DNA of 64,000 nucleotides from Pseudomonas sp. RIT-PI-AD (GTDB taxonomy: Bacteria; Pseudomonadota; Gammaproteobacteria; Pseudomonadales; Pseudomonadaceae): positions 1 to 64,000 of the forward strand of contig NZ_JANZKU010000004.1 of the NCBI RefSeq assembly GCF_025642785.1. Direction: 5' to 3'. The notes under the pieces were generated by a model. The model searched no databases, was not told the origin of the DNA, and was given only the letters and a program-made list of their open reading frames with translations. Shown piece by piece: positions 54,082 to 62,431 of the stretch. Position numbers and translations under genes: made by a program. Position 1 is the stretch's first letter; each line of letters begins with the position of its first letter.

Positions 54082-54619
54082 GGCGGTATCTCGAAAGCTG
54101 GCATGTAACCGGTTGACGGCAGGCGTCGCCAAAAGTTGAGACCGTGAATCGCCTTTCGACAGACGGCGCGAAACGAAAATCGGCCTTGCTCTCCTGACTT
54201 TCGGCGGCTCGTGGCGAAACGGGCGGCCAAGGGGCAAGCAAGCATGCTGAAGCGATGGACAAACGGTGATTTTTCCTCAGTTCTTATGAAGAAATAAACT
54301 TGTCAAAAACACCGGCAGTTGATCTTGAAACTCACTCTCAGACAATCCACAAAAACTGTGGATAAGTCTGTGCAAAAGGTGGTGGAAAATCCCCTCAAGG
54401 CCGAGAGGACGGGGCTTTCAGTCAAATTGGCGCTTTTTTCACCAATAAAAATAATCGTTATAAATCAATAGGTTATGTATAAATTACTAACCCGGCTGAG
54501 TTTATGCCAGAAAAGAACTAAAGCTTGACAAGCCATTTTCGGATTGTGCACAAGTCTTACGCCTGCTCGCGTGGGACGGCCCTTTTTGGGGCACGCGGCC
54601 CCCGCCGGCATTGGACCGC
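54082..54619. other. AT-rich intergenic region with a DnaA-box-like site
   Basis: No gene is supported here. Bases 54280-54560 are markedly AT-rich against the GC-rich surroundings. TGTGGATAA (54357-54365) is an exact complement of the DnaA box TTATCCACA, and TGTGCAAAA and TTGTGCACAA occur nearby. One box does not make an origin. The region probably holds promoters for the DUF5610 gene. Confidence 0.4.
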
Positions 54620-55405
54620 TCAGCTCGCGGGCGATGGAAACCCGCCGGCTGTCATGAAGGCTTCACGCATGAAGCTTCTGGGCTGATTGGGAAAATGCGC
54701 CAGCTTGAAGGCCACCTGGTCGGCCGTGGTTTCGCACAGCCACGGCTCCAGATTGAAGGGCTTTCTTTCGAGAAATGCCTGTGGCGTGAAAAGCGCCACG
54801 TTGACGCCAGATGCTTGTCGCGCCGACCGATACTCGAACGCCTGGACGCCAGCGGCCCGCATCGCCGCGCCCAGTGCCTGGGTAGCGCTGTAGCGGCAGG
54901 GATCGGTGAGAACCTCGGCAAAGGCCGAGAAAGGCTCGGCCTGCAAGCGCACACCTCTCGCCACGCCGTAGCGGGCACCGAACGACACGTGCTCCGACAG
55001 CAAGCGCCCACCGGGCGGCGGGAGGACCATGCCATCCCAGAGCACGAATCGGTAGTACGCGGCCTCCGCCATGGCCGTCTCCACCCGCGTCGCACCATAG
55101 AACAGACTGGGCTCCTGGCGGCTGCCGAACCGCGACCCCCAGCGCAGGGGCGGATAGCGGAACGGGGTTTTCAATAGATAGTGCAGCCCGGGATCGCTAT
55201 CCACGGGCAAGGGCGGCTTGCAGGTTTCGATCAACTCCTCCAGCAGGGCTTGTTCCGCCAAGGTATCCACGAGCCTGGACGTCGCCACCTGCTCCTGGCT
55301 TTCCACCATGCGCACCAGGCGGCCACGCAAAGGCTGGATGCACCCCTCGCCCTCGCAGGCCAGCCAAATCTCGGACACCGCATCAGACCTTGCCACGGAT
55401 CGCAT
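54620..55405 (-). CDS. RES-domain toxin
   Basis: RES-family protein of up to 261 residues, the toxin of the Xre-RES (ParS-ParT/MbcA-MbcT) class, whose members degrade NAD+ or modify targets with it. The RES core is clear: PFRYPPLRWGSRFG, EPSLFYGATRVETAMAEAAYY and VFEYRSAR-like segment (AFEYRSARQASGVNVALF). An alternative GTG start at 55378 lies 5 bases after the antitoxin stop and would avoid the 23-base overlap; either is possible. Encoded downstream of its antitoxin, as in known pairs. Confidence 0.88.
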   Translation of the reverse strand: MRSVARSDAVSEIWLACEGEGCIQPLRGRLVRMVESQEQVATSRLVDTLAEQALLEELIETCKPPLPVDSDPGLHYLLKTPFRYPPLRWGSRFGSRQEPSLFYGATRVETAMAEAAYYRFVLWDGMVLPPPGGRLLSEHVSFGARYGVARGVRLQAEPFSAFAEVLTDPCRYSATQALGAAMRAAGVQAFEYRSARQASGVNVALFTPQAFLERKPFNLEPWLCETTADQVAFKLAHFPNQPRSFMREAFMTAGGFPSPAS

Positions 55406-55754
55406 CCAGATACTCGACCACCCGGACGAGCCCCTGCACCTGCCTCATCAGGTCCAGCGGAACGCCATCCAGGTGGCGATTTTCGGTGCGCAGGAAATGC
55501 CGGATGTCCTCGGGGCTGCCGCCGAACAGGGCGAAGAGCGAGCGATAGGCGCGAATCAGCAGCAGCGCCAATTCCCCGGTCTTGCTTTGCGGACGCAGGC
55601 CGCCGCTTTCCGCCCAGCGTGTCAACGCCGTGCGATGCACCCCTACGATGGCAGCGAGCTCCTGCTGGGTCAGGCCCAGGTGCTCGCGGGTATTCAGCAG
55701 GGCCTTGGCCAATACCTCGTCAGCCTCTGGCTGTGGCCGGGTCAGCGCGGTCAT
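55383..55754 (-). CDS. Xre-type antitoxin with MbcA/ParS domain
   Basis: Protein of 123 residues with a helix-turn-helix (LTQQELAAIVGVHRTALTRW) and a C-terminal toxin-binding region (AYRSLFALFGGSPEDIRHFL), the standard partner of RES toxins. It should neutralise the toxin and repress the operon. Promoter lies in the 286-base gap before the aminopeptidase gene, which is divergent. Confidence 0.9.
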   Translation of the reverse strand: MTALTRPQPEADEVLAKALLNTREHLGLTQQELAAIVGVHRTALTRWAESGGLRPQSKTGELALLLIRAYRSLFALFGGSPEDIRHFLRTENRHLDGVPLDLMRQVQGLVRVVEYLDAIRGKV

Positions 55755-56040
55755 GTGCTCCTATTCCTCAGATGCTTTTTCACAAAATAACCGGTTTCTG
55801 TCGATTTCACACTCATCCATGAACAGGAAACCTGTAACGACGCTCTTCCAGCAGATGAATCAACAGAAGCGAAATTTGCCGAAAATCTGCACTTCGTCTC
55901 AAAAATGAACGCGAGCCGGGATTTTTCCCAAAGCGCGTCTAGGCTCGTTTTCGTCCGGATGACGCAGTAAAGGACTATATGGGGGATCGGCCGCCAGCCC
56001 GTCTCCAGAGAAAGACACTCCATATAAGGATTGGAGACAA

Positions 56041-57642
56041 ATGCCCAAGAACGTAAAACACGTGCGTGCCGCCGTCGGCTCCCTGGCCTTGGCTCTCAGC
56101 ACCGCGGCACTCGCCGCGCCCATCAAGGAAAACGACCTGTTGAACGAATTCTGGAGCCCTTCCAGGCCCAATCCGTTCGAATGCAGTCTGGGTATCCTCA
56201 ACAGCACGCCCATGGGACTGCCGCGTTGCATGCAAGCCAGCCGCATCAGCCAGCACCTGCAAAACCTTCAGGACATCGCGAAAGCCCACTCCGGCAACCG
56301 CGCCGCCGGACTGCCCGGCTACCAATCCTCGGTCGACTATGTGAAGGACACCCTGAAGCGCGCCGGCTATGCCGTCACCGTGCAGCCTTTCCCCTTCACC
56401 GCCTTTTATCCCCAGGGCCCCGGCTCGCTCTCCGCCACGGCACCCACGCCGGTCTCCTATGTATGGGAGGAGGACTTCAACTACCTGTCCCAGACCGAGC
56501 CAGGTAACGTGACCGCCACCGTGGTACCCGTGGATGTCACCCTCGGCGCCGGCAACAAGTCCACCAGCGGCTGCGAGGCGGAAGATTTCGCCGGCTTCCC
56601 GGCGGGCTCCATCGCGCTGATCCAGCGGGGCACCTGCACCTACCAACAAAAAGCCGAGAACGCGGCCGCCGCCGGTGCGGTGGGTGTCGTGGTTTTCAAC
56701 CAGGGCGACGCCGATGACCGTAAAGGGTTGCTCAACGCGACCCTGGGCGACAGCTACAAAGGCGGCATCCCGGTGGTGTTCGCCACCTACGACAAGGGCG
56801 CGGCCTGGGCGGAAACCGCCGGCTTGAAGCTCAACTTGGTGGTCGACGTGGTCCGGAAGAAAACCCAGACCTACAACGTCATCGCCGAGACCCGTACCGG
56901 CAACCCGAACAACATCGTGATGGTCGGCGGCCACCTGGACTCGGTGCCGGAAGGTCCGGGTATCAACGACAACGGCTCGGGCAGCGCAGCCATCCTCGAA
57001 CTGGCGTTGCAAATGCGCAAAGCCTATCCCCTGAACAAGGTGCGTTTCGCCTGGTGGGGGGCCGAGGAGTCCGGTCTGGTGGGTTCCACTTACTACGTCG
57101 ATCAGCTATCGGATAGCGAGCGCGCGAAGATCAAGACTTACCTGAACTTCGACATGATCGGCTCGCCCAACTTCGCCTACTTCATCTATGACGGCGACGG
57201 CTCGGTCTATGACCTGAAGGGCCCGCCGGGTTCCGCCGCGGTCGAGAAGCTGTTCGAGAAGTACTACCGGCTGCGCGGCTTGGAATCCGAAGGCGACGCC
57301 ATTACCTTCCGATCCGACTATGCCGAGTTCTTCAACAAAGGCATTTCGTTCGGCGGCCTGTTCAGCGGCGCCGAGGTAGTGAAAACCGAGGAGCAGGCAG
57401 CCAAGTACGGTGGTGAAGCGAACAAGGCATTCGACGAATGCTATCACCAAGCCTGCGACAACATGACCAACATCAACAACGAAGCCCTGGAAATCAACGG
57501 CGATGCCATCGCGTTCGTGACCAGCTGGCTGTCCCTGTCCACCAAGGTGATCGACGACGAAATCGCCGCATCGAAAACCAATGCCAAGCTGGCACCTGCC
57601 GCTTACGACATCACCCACTGGGGCGACCACTGGGTCAAGTGA
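56041..57642 (+). CDS. Secreted M28 aminopeptidase (PaAP-like)
   Basis: Secreted leucine aminopeptidase of 533 residues, like PaAP of P. aeruginosa (536 residues). Signal peptide ends near ALAAP (residues 1-25). A protease-associated domain (about 145-280; GSIALIQRGTCTYQQKA) interrupts the sequence, followed by the M28 domain with zinc ligands in GGHLDSVP (His298), NDNGSG and WWGAEESGLVG. PaAP is a quorum-regulated exoprotein in P. aeruginosa; no las/rhl box is obvious here. GGAGA RBS lies 6 bases upstream. Confidence 0.95.
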   Translation: MPKNVKHVRAAVGSLALALSTAALAAPIKENDLLNEFWSPSRPNPFECSLGILNSTPMGLPRCMQASRISQHLQNLQDIAKAHSGNRAAGLPGYQSSVDYVKDTLKRAGYAVTVQPFPFTAFYPQGPGSLSATAPTPVSYVWEEDFNYLSQTEPGNVTATVVPVDVTLGAGNKSTSGCEAEDFAGFPAGSIALIQRGTCTYQQKAENAAAAGAVGVVVFNQGDADDRKGLLNATLGDSYKGGIPVVFATYDKGAAWAETAGLKLNLVVDVVRKKTQTYNVIAETRTGNPNNIVMVGGHLDSVPEGPGINDNGSGSAAILELALQMRKAYPLNKVRFAWWGAEESGLVGSTYYVDQLSDSERAKIKTYLNFDMIGSPNFAYFIYDGDGSVYDLKGPPGSAAVEKLFEKYYRLRGLESEGDAITFRSDYAEFFNKGISFGGLFSGAEVVKTEEQAAKYGGEANKAFDECYHQACDNMTNINNEALEINGDAIAFVTSWLSLSTKVIDDEIAASKTNAKLAPAAYDITHWGDHWVK

Positions 57643-57695
57643 TCCTCAGCCAACCTGTCAGGCGAGACTCGACGCCTTCGCCCGACAGCATCGAT

Positions 57696-57729
57696 CGAGC
57701 CAAATGCAGCCTCCGTTGCATTTGACTCG
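57696..57729. repeat. Inverted repeat after the aminopeptidase gene
   Basis: CGAG-C-CAAATGCA faces TGCATTTG-A-CTCG across an 8-base loop: a 13-position stem with one mismatch, 53 bases after the stop codon. No T-run follows, so it may be a weak terminator or an mRNA 3' stabiliser. The rest of 57730-57999 shows nothing recognisable. Confidence 0.5.
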
Positions 57730-58000
57730 TAAGTCGCAAGGACGCGACCCCTTTCCCACACACCTCTCACTAGAACCGGTGCTCTCTCCTGCCCCGGCCA
57801 TCAGCCAAAAGCAACGCTTCACGCCCATGGGTTCAGTCCTCAAAGAAATCGCTTAGGCACCAGCGAATTCTCTTCTTGATCGAATCGTCGTGGAAAGCTA
57901 AGCCCTGGTTCACCTCTCCTGAGTGCGTGCCTCAATAAGGGATTGGAGGGACGACAGCGAGACTGGATCAATAGAAAGCCAAGAAATCTCCAGAAAAGAA

Positions 58001-58033
58001 AAAGCTCCAGAAGCGTGACCCTCTGGAGCTTTT
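58001..58033 (-). terminator. Displaced tRNA-Ser terminator outside attL
   Basis: Stem AAAGCTCCAGA/TCTGGAGCTTT with a 10-base loop, followed on the minus strand by TTTTTCTTTTC. It sits 3 bases outside the att repeat, where the terminator of the original tRNA-Ser gene would be before the island entered. Confidence 0.8.
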
Positions 58034-58035
58034 GT

Positions 58036-58064
58036 ATATGGTGGGGAGATAGGGATTTGAACCC
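58036..58064. repeat. attL: duplicated 3' end of tRNA-Ser
   Basis: These 29 bases match 62432-62460 at 28 positions (T58042 against C62438). The copy carries the tRNA 3' end with encoded CCA on the minus strand; the sequences diverge right after it (GTTTTT here, TAGGTA at the tRNA). This is the usual product of site-specific insertion at a tRNA 3' end. Confidence 0.88.
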
Positions 58065-58185
58065 GTTTTTGAGCGGTTTCAGTGCGTCACAATGCGTGCC
58101 AGTGTGTGATTTTGCTGGGGCTCAGCGTGTCGATTCGTGGCTATGCGGCACAGTGTTTTCGACACTTTTTCGACACTATTAGGCT

Positions 58186-59061
58186 CTATCCCGCTTTTGC
58201 TCCTTGCTCGGTCTCAATGTCATCACTCTGCTTTGACTCTGACTTCCTCTCATAGGTGCGCATCACCACATCGCCTGAAGAGTAAATCCAAGAAATTGCG
58301 CTTTCCGTCTCTTCGATACCTAGAACAGAATCTTTATTGCTAATCAGAACAACAAGGTTTGCTTTCAAACTGCTAGATGCGTAGTCAATCGGCTTCTCTT
58401 TTATCAACCTCTCAAATCTAAGCACGCCCGCATAGTATGAAAGAGAAAGCACAACACCGAAGAAAACAAAGCCCATTCCAGATATCAAATTCCCTCTATA
58501 TTTAGGTCGTTTCTTTAGTTTACGGACCAATTTACTGGGCTTAGCTACTAAAATATCTGTTTTCAGTATTGCTGCAAAAGTGAGTACCGCCACTGCCAAC
58601 ACCGGAATTGCGCTAAGAGTGAAACCAGAGGGAGTAACGTAGGTTAAAAATAACAATCCTACGCCAGCAAAAACAGTCATCCCCCAGTAGTAGGCACTCT
58701 CTTCATCAGATCGCCCTTTGTAATTAACTACATATTTTCTGAGCCATTTAAATTTATGTCCCCTCCTATCAGCACCGGTGAAGAATATGGACATAGAAAC
58801 AATGAACTGAGATATCACAAACCCCATGACCCTTGCGACTGAATAGCAAAACGTCACGTAAAATATAAACAAAGCGCTGAAGGTAGGAAACATATCAACG
58901 GCAGCAGCAGAAATCACCCATATGGGAAAGCCGGTTACAAATCCTGCATAGTGGGTAATGACAAAAGCTAGAAATATGAACACACCCCTTAAGCATAACC
59001 AAAGGAGTTTGTATTCATTTAGCTTCGCATACCCAAGTTTGAAAGCTTCAACCGCTGTCAT
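58186..59061 (-). CDS. Island protein with several membrane helices, unknown
   Basis: Protein of 291 residues with perhaps six membrane segments (around 20-45, 50-80, 85-105, 128-150, 150-170 and 195-215), a basic cytoplasmic loop KPSKLVRKLKKRPKYRG and a charged C-terminal tail. I do not recognise it. Codon use is AT-rich compared with the flanking chromosome. It begins 3 bases after the stop of the upstream island gene, so it is the last gene of a three-gene operon. Confidence 0.75.
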   Translation of the reverse strand: MTAVEAFKLGYAKLNEYKLLWLCLRGVFIFLAFVITHYAGFVTGFPIWVISAAAVDMFPTFSALFIFYVTFCYSVARVMGFVISQFIVSMSIFFTGADRRGHKFKWLRKYVVNYKGRSDEESAYYWGMTVFAGVGLLFLTYVTPSGFTLSAIPVLAVAVLTFAAILKTDILVAKPSKLVRKLKKRPKYRGNLISGMGFVFFGVVLSLSYYAGVLRFERLIKEKPIDYASSSLKANLVVLISNKDSVLGIEETESAISWIYSSGDVVMRTYERKSESKQSDDIETEQGAKAG

Positions 59062-59064
59062 AAG

Positions 59065-59820
59065 TCATCCCATTGGGCTGAAGCTGCTAGCCGCAACACA
59101 GTAACGATCTCTCAATCTATCGCTACTTTCCTTCCGATCACTATCATAGCGAGCGCGCCAAGTGCGGCATTCCTCATGATAATGCTGTTTGGCAGCTTTT
59201 CGGCATTCGCGGTAGTCGATTGATCCCCGCTTGTGGTTTGCACAGACTGTTGTGCCGTCAATGTGGTTGTTAATCGATATCCATTCGGCCAGATAGTTGG
59301 TGCCGCCATTCCAGCTTTTGATCCATCTGGAAGTACGCTCACGCTGCACGGAGCGTTGTTGCTGTCTTGGTTGCTCAACCGATGCAATCTGTTGAACAGG
59401 TGCGGGTGCCGGCTTGTAGGTGTTTACAGGCTGCTTTGGCGTATAGTTGTTATCGTTGAACACCGTTTGCCGTTCGTGGGTTTCCTGGGCGCGTTGGCGT
59501 GACCATTCTTCAAGTTCGCGGTTGGCTTGGATGGTCTGTTGGGCTTGGCTAGATCTGATCCAGTCTTGATCATTGCCTTGTAGTGCTTCGGCTGGTGGCT
59601 GCTGAGGCTGTGCAGGCTGCTGGCTGAATATGGGCTCACCGCCAAAGCGGATGGCCTGCTTGAGCTGCACCACGTCGATCACGATGGGTTTTGCGAATAC
59701 TGCTACCAGTCCGCAAAAAATGGCTGAGCCAACACCCAGAATCGCCAGCGTTCGCCATGGGCCTTGTTTCTTGCGTGGCTTTAAGTAATCAGGAACATCG
59801 TCCTTGTCAGCTTTCATCAC
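59065..59820 (-). CDS. Island protein with one membrane anchor and Cys-containing outer domain
   Basis: Protein of 251 residues: a basic, charged N-terminus, one membrane helix (about 23-43), a Pro/Gln-rich linker (about 65-165), then a folded-looking domain with five cysteines or so (TVCANHKRGSIDYRECR, HYHEECRTW, RDRYCVAAS) that would lie in the periplasm. GGAG precedes the ATG by 5 bases. The layout resembles pilus or envelope-linked proteins of mobile elements, but I cannot name it. Middle gene of the cassette. Confidence 0.75.
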   Translation of the reverse strand: MMKADKDDVPDYLKPRKKQGPWRTLAILGVGSAIFCGLVAVFAKPIVIDVVQLKQAIRFGGEPIFSQQPAQPQQPPAEALQGNDQDWIRSSQAQQTIQANRELEEWSRQRAQETHERQTVFNDNNYTPKQPVNTYKPAPAPVQQIASVEQPRQQQRSVQRERTSRWIKSWNGGTNYLAEWISINNHIDGTTVCANHKRGSIDYRECRKAAKQHYHEECRTWRARYDSDRKESSDRLRDRYCVAASSFSPMG

Positions 59821-59864
59821 TACTCCTTGTGCTCATAAATAAATCTGTCTGCTTCTAGTGAAAA

Positions 59865-60935
59865 TTATTCAGATAGCGGCTTAATATTGTCTTCATTAAT
59901 GCCCGCAAGCTTTGGTATAAATAGATATCTATCCATATCGCCGTAAGAGCCACCATCTTCAAATTCCACGTTAATCCTGACTACAAAATCGATCCCGCTG
60001 GATATTTTTCCATGCTTTCTTATAGCTACAATCTTGGACTTAGAGCCAGGTTCCACGACAGCTTCACTACCCTCATATCTGAAAATCGGCTCTCCATAAT
60101 CTGCCCACAACTCACCTATTGCATCATCGCGTTTTTTATTATCAAGAACCCTGTGAGCTGCAGACCGCCTCCCTTCATATTCATCGCCTTGTATATCAAC
60201 CTCGGCCGAGGCCTTCATTGCAACCAGCGTTGTATTTTCAACCTCGAAAACTAGTATGATATAGCTATTTTCCTTTCTTGCTTCTATAAACTCTATTGGA
60301 TGCTTTTGGGCTGTCGGGGATATTCCCGTCATGAGGCGCCCAGCAGTCATTCCGTCAAGCTCAAAACCTTTCTCATACAAGCTCCAGTACCGAGCTTTAT
60401 TATAAAAATGATCCGGCGCAACGCCTGTAACAATTCCGTACCCCATCCACCCAACAAACACTGCTAAGAAAGAGAGAACTAAAATTATCGGCCCTAGACC
60501 CACCGGCTCTCGACCATACTTAAAAAACAACGAACCTTTGGCGTCAGCTGAACGTAGCCTTACGTTCTTTCTTGAATTACTCTCTTCATCACCCTCAATA
60601 ATTACACTGACCCTGACTCTTTCTCCAGACAAAATTCTATCTATCTTTAAGCAATTGCCGTCGACCACGGCCCCTAAAGAGTCACAGCTTATTATTTCTA
60701 TGTAGCAGGTGTTTTTGAAAAAAAGTTCTATGTCACACTCTTTATCCTTCCCCTTATTACCTATAACGATCGTGGAGCTTTTCGCGCGCCGACCACCACT
60801 ATATACATCCTCTATATCATCATAGATCGTGGCATATAACTGCCTATATCTAAACAATGAAAAGAATTTATTAAGGGCAAAAGTTATGAAGAACGTAATA
60901 ACTGCAGCTATTAGGATTTTTATAGTTTCTTGCAT
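59865..60935 (-). CDS. Island protein with two membrane segments, unknown
   Basis: Protein of 356 residues: helix at about 5-24, a beta-rich region (CDIELFFKNTCYIEIISCDS; RVRVSVIIEG), a second helix at about 146-170 and a C-terminal beta-rich domain. Both globular parts would lie on opposite faces or loop together, as in some envelope sensors. No family recognised. ATG at 60935 starts at the helix; an in-frame ATG at 60956 is also possible. It is AT-rich and the first gene of the cassette, 95 bases after the regulator gene. Confidence 0.7.
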   Translation of the reverse strand: MQETIKILIAAVITFFITFALNKFFSLFRYRQLYATIYDDIEDVYSGGRRAKSSTIVIGNKGKDKECDIELFFKNTCYIEIISCDSLGAVVDGNCLKIDRILSGERVRVSVIIEGDEESNSRKNVRLRSADAKGSLFFKYGREPVGLGPIILVLSFLAVFVGWMGYGIVTGVAPDHFYNKARYWSLYEKGFELDGMTAGRLMTGISPTAQKHPIEFIEARKENSYIILVFEVENTTLVAMKASAEVDIQGDEYEGRRSAAHRVLDNKKRDDAIGELWADYGEPIFRYEGSEAVVEPGSKSKIVAIRKHGKISSGIDFVVRINVEFEDGGSYGDMDRYLFIPKLAGINEDNIKPLSE

Positions 60936-61030
60936 ATAGCCGCCGTGGAAACACATGGATCAATTGCCCTGTCCATAATGCCTTTATCCTTTTGGGGCGT
61001 ACCAGCGCCTAGCTACTTCCGTTGTAATCG

Positions 61031-61333
61031 CTATCCCGCGTTTTGATTGGGCAAATTTCGGTCGGCCTCTTCGTATTCGGGGCTGACTTGTCCTTTGTCC
61101 GGCATGACCTCCCCAGTCATGAGCCACCAGCGGTACTGCGGATACATCCTCCCCAGATGCTCCACTTCTTCGGCACCAATGCGAGCCCTACCCCGCTTGA
61201 TGCTCTGCCAACGCACATAGTCCTTGCTGTTCACCTCTGCCAGCTCTTTGAGGCTGGTTGCGTTTAGCAATTGATGCGCTCTATCGGCCATGCGTTGTGC
61301 CATTAACAAGTACCAATTATGGAATATTGCCAT
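61031..61333 (-). CDS. Small prophage-type regulator
   Basis: Protein of 100 residues. The middle part (SLKELAEVNSKDYVRWQSIKRGRARIG) looks like a Cro/CI-type DNA-binding fold and is followed by YPQYRWWLMTGEVMPDKGQV, a tail I associate with regulators of small Pseudomonas prophages. It is divergent from an excisionase-like gene across 90 bases that hold two tandem 15-bp operator-like repeats, so it probably represses both directions. It is upstream of the three unknown genes. Confidence 0.75.
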   Translation of the reverse strand: MAIFHNWYLLMAQRMADRAHQLLNATSLKELAEVNSKDYVRWQSIKRGRARIGAEEVEHLGRMYPQYRWWLMTGEVMPDKGQVSPEYEEADRNLPNQNAG

Positions 61334-61344
61334 AATGCACCTCT

Positions 61345-61374
61345 ATGGATAATACCCATATGGACTATATCCAT
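61345..61374. promoter_or_regulatory. Two tandem 15-bp pseudo-palindromes (regulator operators)
   Basis: ATGGATAATACCCAT (61345-61359) and ATGGACTATATCCAT (61360-61374) lie back to back in the divergent gap between the regulator and excisionase-like genes. Each is an imperfect palindrome with ATGG/CCAT ends, typical of phage repressor operators. Confidence 0.65.
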
Positions 61375-61423
61375 GAGGCAAATTCACTGCCTCGAATATT
61401 GACACGAATAGGCACGGAACGAC

Positions 61424-61720
61424 ATGGGGCTGGAACAGCTGGACACCAACAAGCTGATAGGCCCGCAACAGGACGTTGAAACCATTGAAACCTGGGCGGA
61501 TCGCAACGGCATCACCTACGACACGGCTCGCTCCTGGGCCATGCGTGGTGTGCTGCCTACCGTGAAGCTCGGCAAACGCCGCATGGTCAACAGCGCCATG
61601 CTCTGGCACTGGCTTGCACCGGATCACCTGCAGGACGCCGTTAAACTCTGGCCTGTTGATGACTACCGCCATTTCATTGATCTGATTACACCAGATCCTC
61701 TCTTTACTGACAGCCTCTGA
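61424..61720 (+). CDS. Excisionase/MerR-like DNA-binding protein
   Basis: Protein of 98 residues with a winged-helix AlpA/Xis-like core: TIETWADRNGITYDTARSWAMRGVLPTVKLGKRRMV. Such small proteins bend att DNA and direct excision, or regulate early genes of integrated phages. It is divergent from the regulator and upstream of the toxin-antitoxin pair. Without an integrase in the island, it may act with a recombinase encoded elsewhere. Confidence 0.8.
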   Translation: MGLEQLDTNKLIGPQQDVETIETWADRNGITYDTARSWAMRGVLPTVKLGKRRMVNSAMLWHWLAPDHLQDAVKLWPVDDYRHFIDLITPDPLFTDSL

Positions 61721-61781
61721 ATCTTGGCTTAACATGCCTAGAAACGTATATACGTCGCACACACGAAAAAGGGTATCTCTC

Positions 61782-62060
61782 ATGGCTAAAGAAGCGGTAT
61801 TCAACCTGAAACTGGAGCCTGAACTGCGTGACGGATTCATGGCCGCGGCCCAAGCTGCTCACCTCCCGGCCTCCCAGGTAATGCGTGACCTTATGCGTGA
61901 TTACATTCGCCAGCAGCAGCAAGCCAAAGCGCATGATGAATTCGTTCAACGCAAAGTGACTGTTGCTAGAGCTTCTGTCGAGGCTGGCCGTGGCCGATCC
62001 AATGAAGATGTAGAAGCCACCTTCGCTGCACGCCGTGCTAAGGCACTGGGACAAGAATGA
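61782..62060 (+). CDS. Antitoxin of ParE-type pair (RHH-like)
   Basis: Protein of 92 residues. The N-terminal part (AVFNLKLEPELRDGFMAAAQAAHLPASQVMRDLMRDYI) is a ribbon-helix-helix DNA-binding domain; the tail is charged and should bind the toxin. ATG at 61782 is preferred over 61734, with AGGG about 8 bases upstream and the strand beginning at once. It overlaps the toxin gene by four bases. It resembles PfiA of Pf filamentous prophages. Confidence 0.88.
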   Translation: MAKEAVFNLKLEPELRDGFMAAAQAAHLPASQVMRDLMRDYIRQQQQAKAHDEFVQRKVTVARASVEAGRGRSNEDVEATFAARRAKALGQE

Positions 62061-62341
62061 GGGTCATCTGGACGCCCGAAGCTGAGCAGGACCGTTTGGA
62101 TATATGGGATTACATCGCGGCAGATAACCTTCCAGCAGCCGTACGCATGGATGAGCTATTCAGTGCTGCTGCAGCATCCCTAAAAGACTTTCCCGACAAG
62201 GGGAAATTAGGACTAGTCGTAGGCACCCGTGAACTGATTCCCCACGAAAACTACCGGCTCGTCTATCAGACCGAAAATGATGCGGTCTGGATTCTTGCCT
62301 TGGTACATGTCGCCAGAATGTGGCCTCCGCTCCAAGGTTGA
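62057..62341 (+). CDS. ParE/RelE-family toxin
   Basis: Toxin of 94 residues with the RelE/ParE fold: VIWTPEAEQDRLDIWDYIA, LVVGTRELIPHENYRLVYQ and LALVHVARMWPP. ParE toxins poison gyrase. Placement right beside the tRNA end, with its antitoxin, resembles the PfiT/PfiA pair that ends Pf prophages. It probably stabilises the island. Confidence 0.9.
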   Translation: MRVIWTPEAEQDRLDIWDYIAADNLPAAVRMDELFSAAAASLKDFPDKGKLGLVVGTRELIPHENYRLVYQTENDAVWILALVHVARMWPPLQG

Positions 62342-62389
62342 GCAGCAAGCCAGAGTGTTTTTCGACAGTCGGTAGACCCTGAAAAGCAA

Positions 62390-62422
62390 AAGCCCCCGAA
62401 ACTCTAGGAATTTCAGGGGCTT
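62390..62422 (-). terminator. Replacement terminator for tRNA-Ser supplied by the island
   Basis: Stem AAGCCCCCGAAA/TTTCAGGGGCTT (one mismatch), followed on the minus strand by TTGCTTTTC. It lies 13 bases beyond the tRNA 3' end, just inside the island, and does the job of the displaced hairpin at 58001. Confidence 0.8.
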
Positions 62423-62431
62423 AGGCTTGAG

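Noticed and set aside
54280-54560. Chromosomal or plasmid replication origin
   Set aside because: Only one exact DnaA box and no dnaA, dnaN, rep or par genes nearby.
58065-58190. C-terminal remnant of an integrase
   Set aside because: Minus-strand frames here give short peptides without the tyrosine-recombinase R-H-R-Y pattern; repeats near the att site are noted instead.
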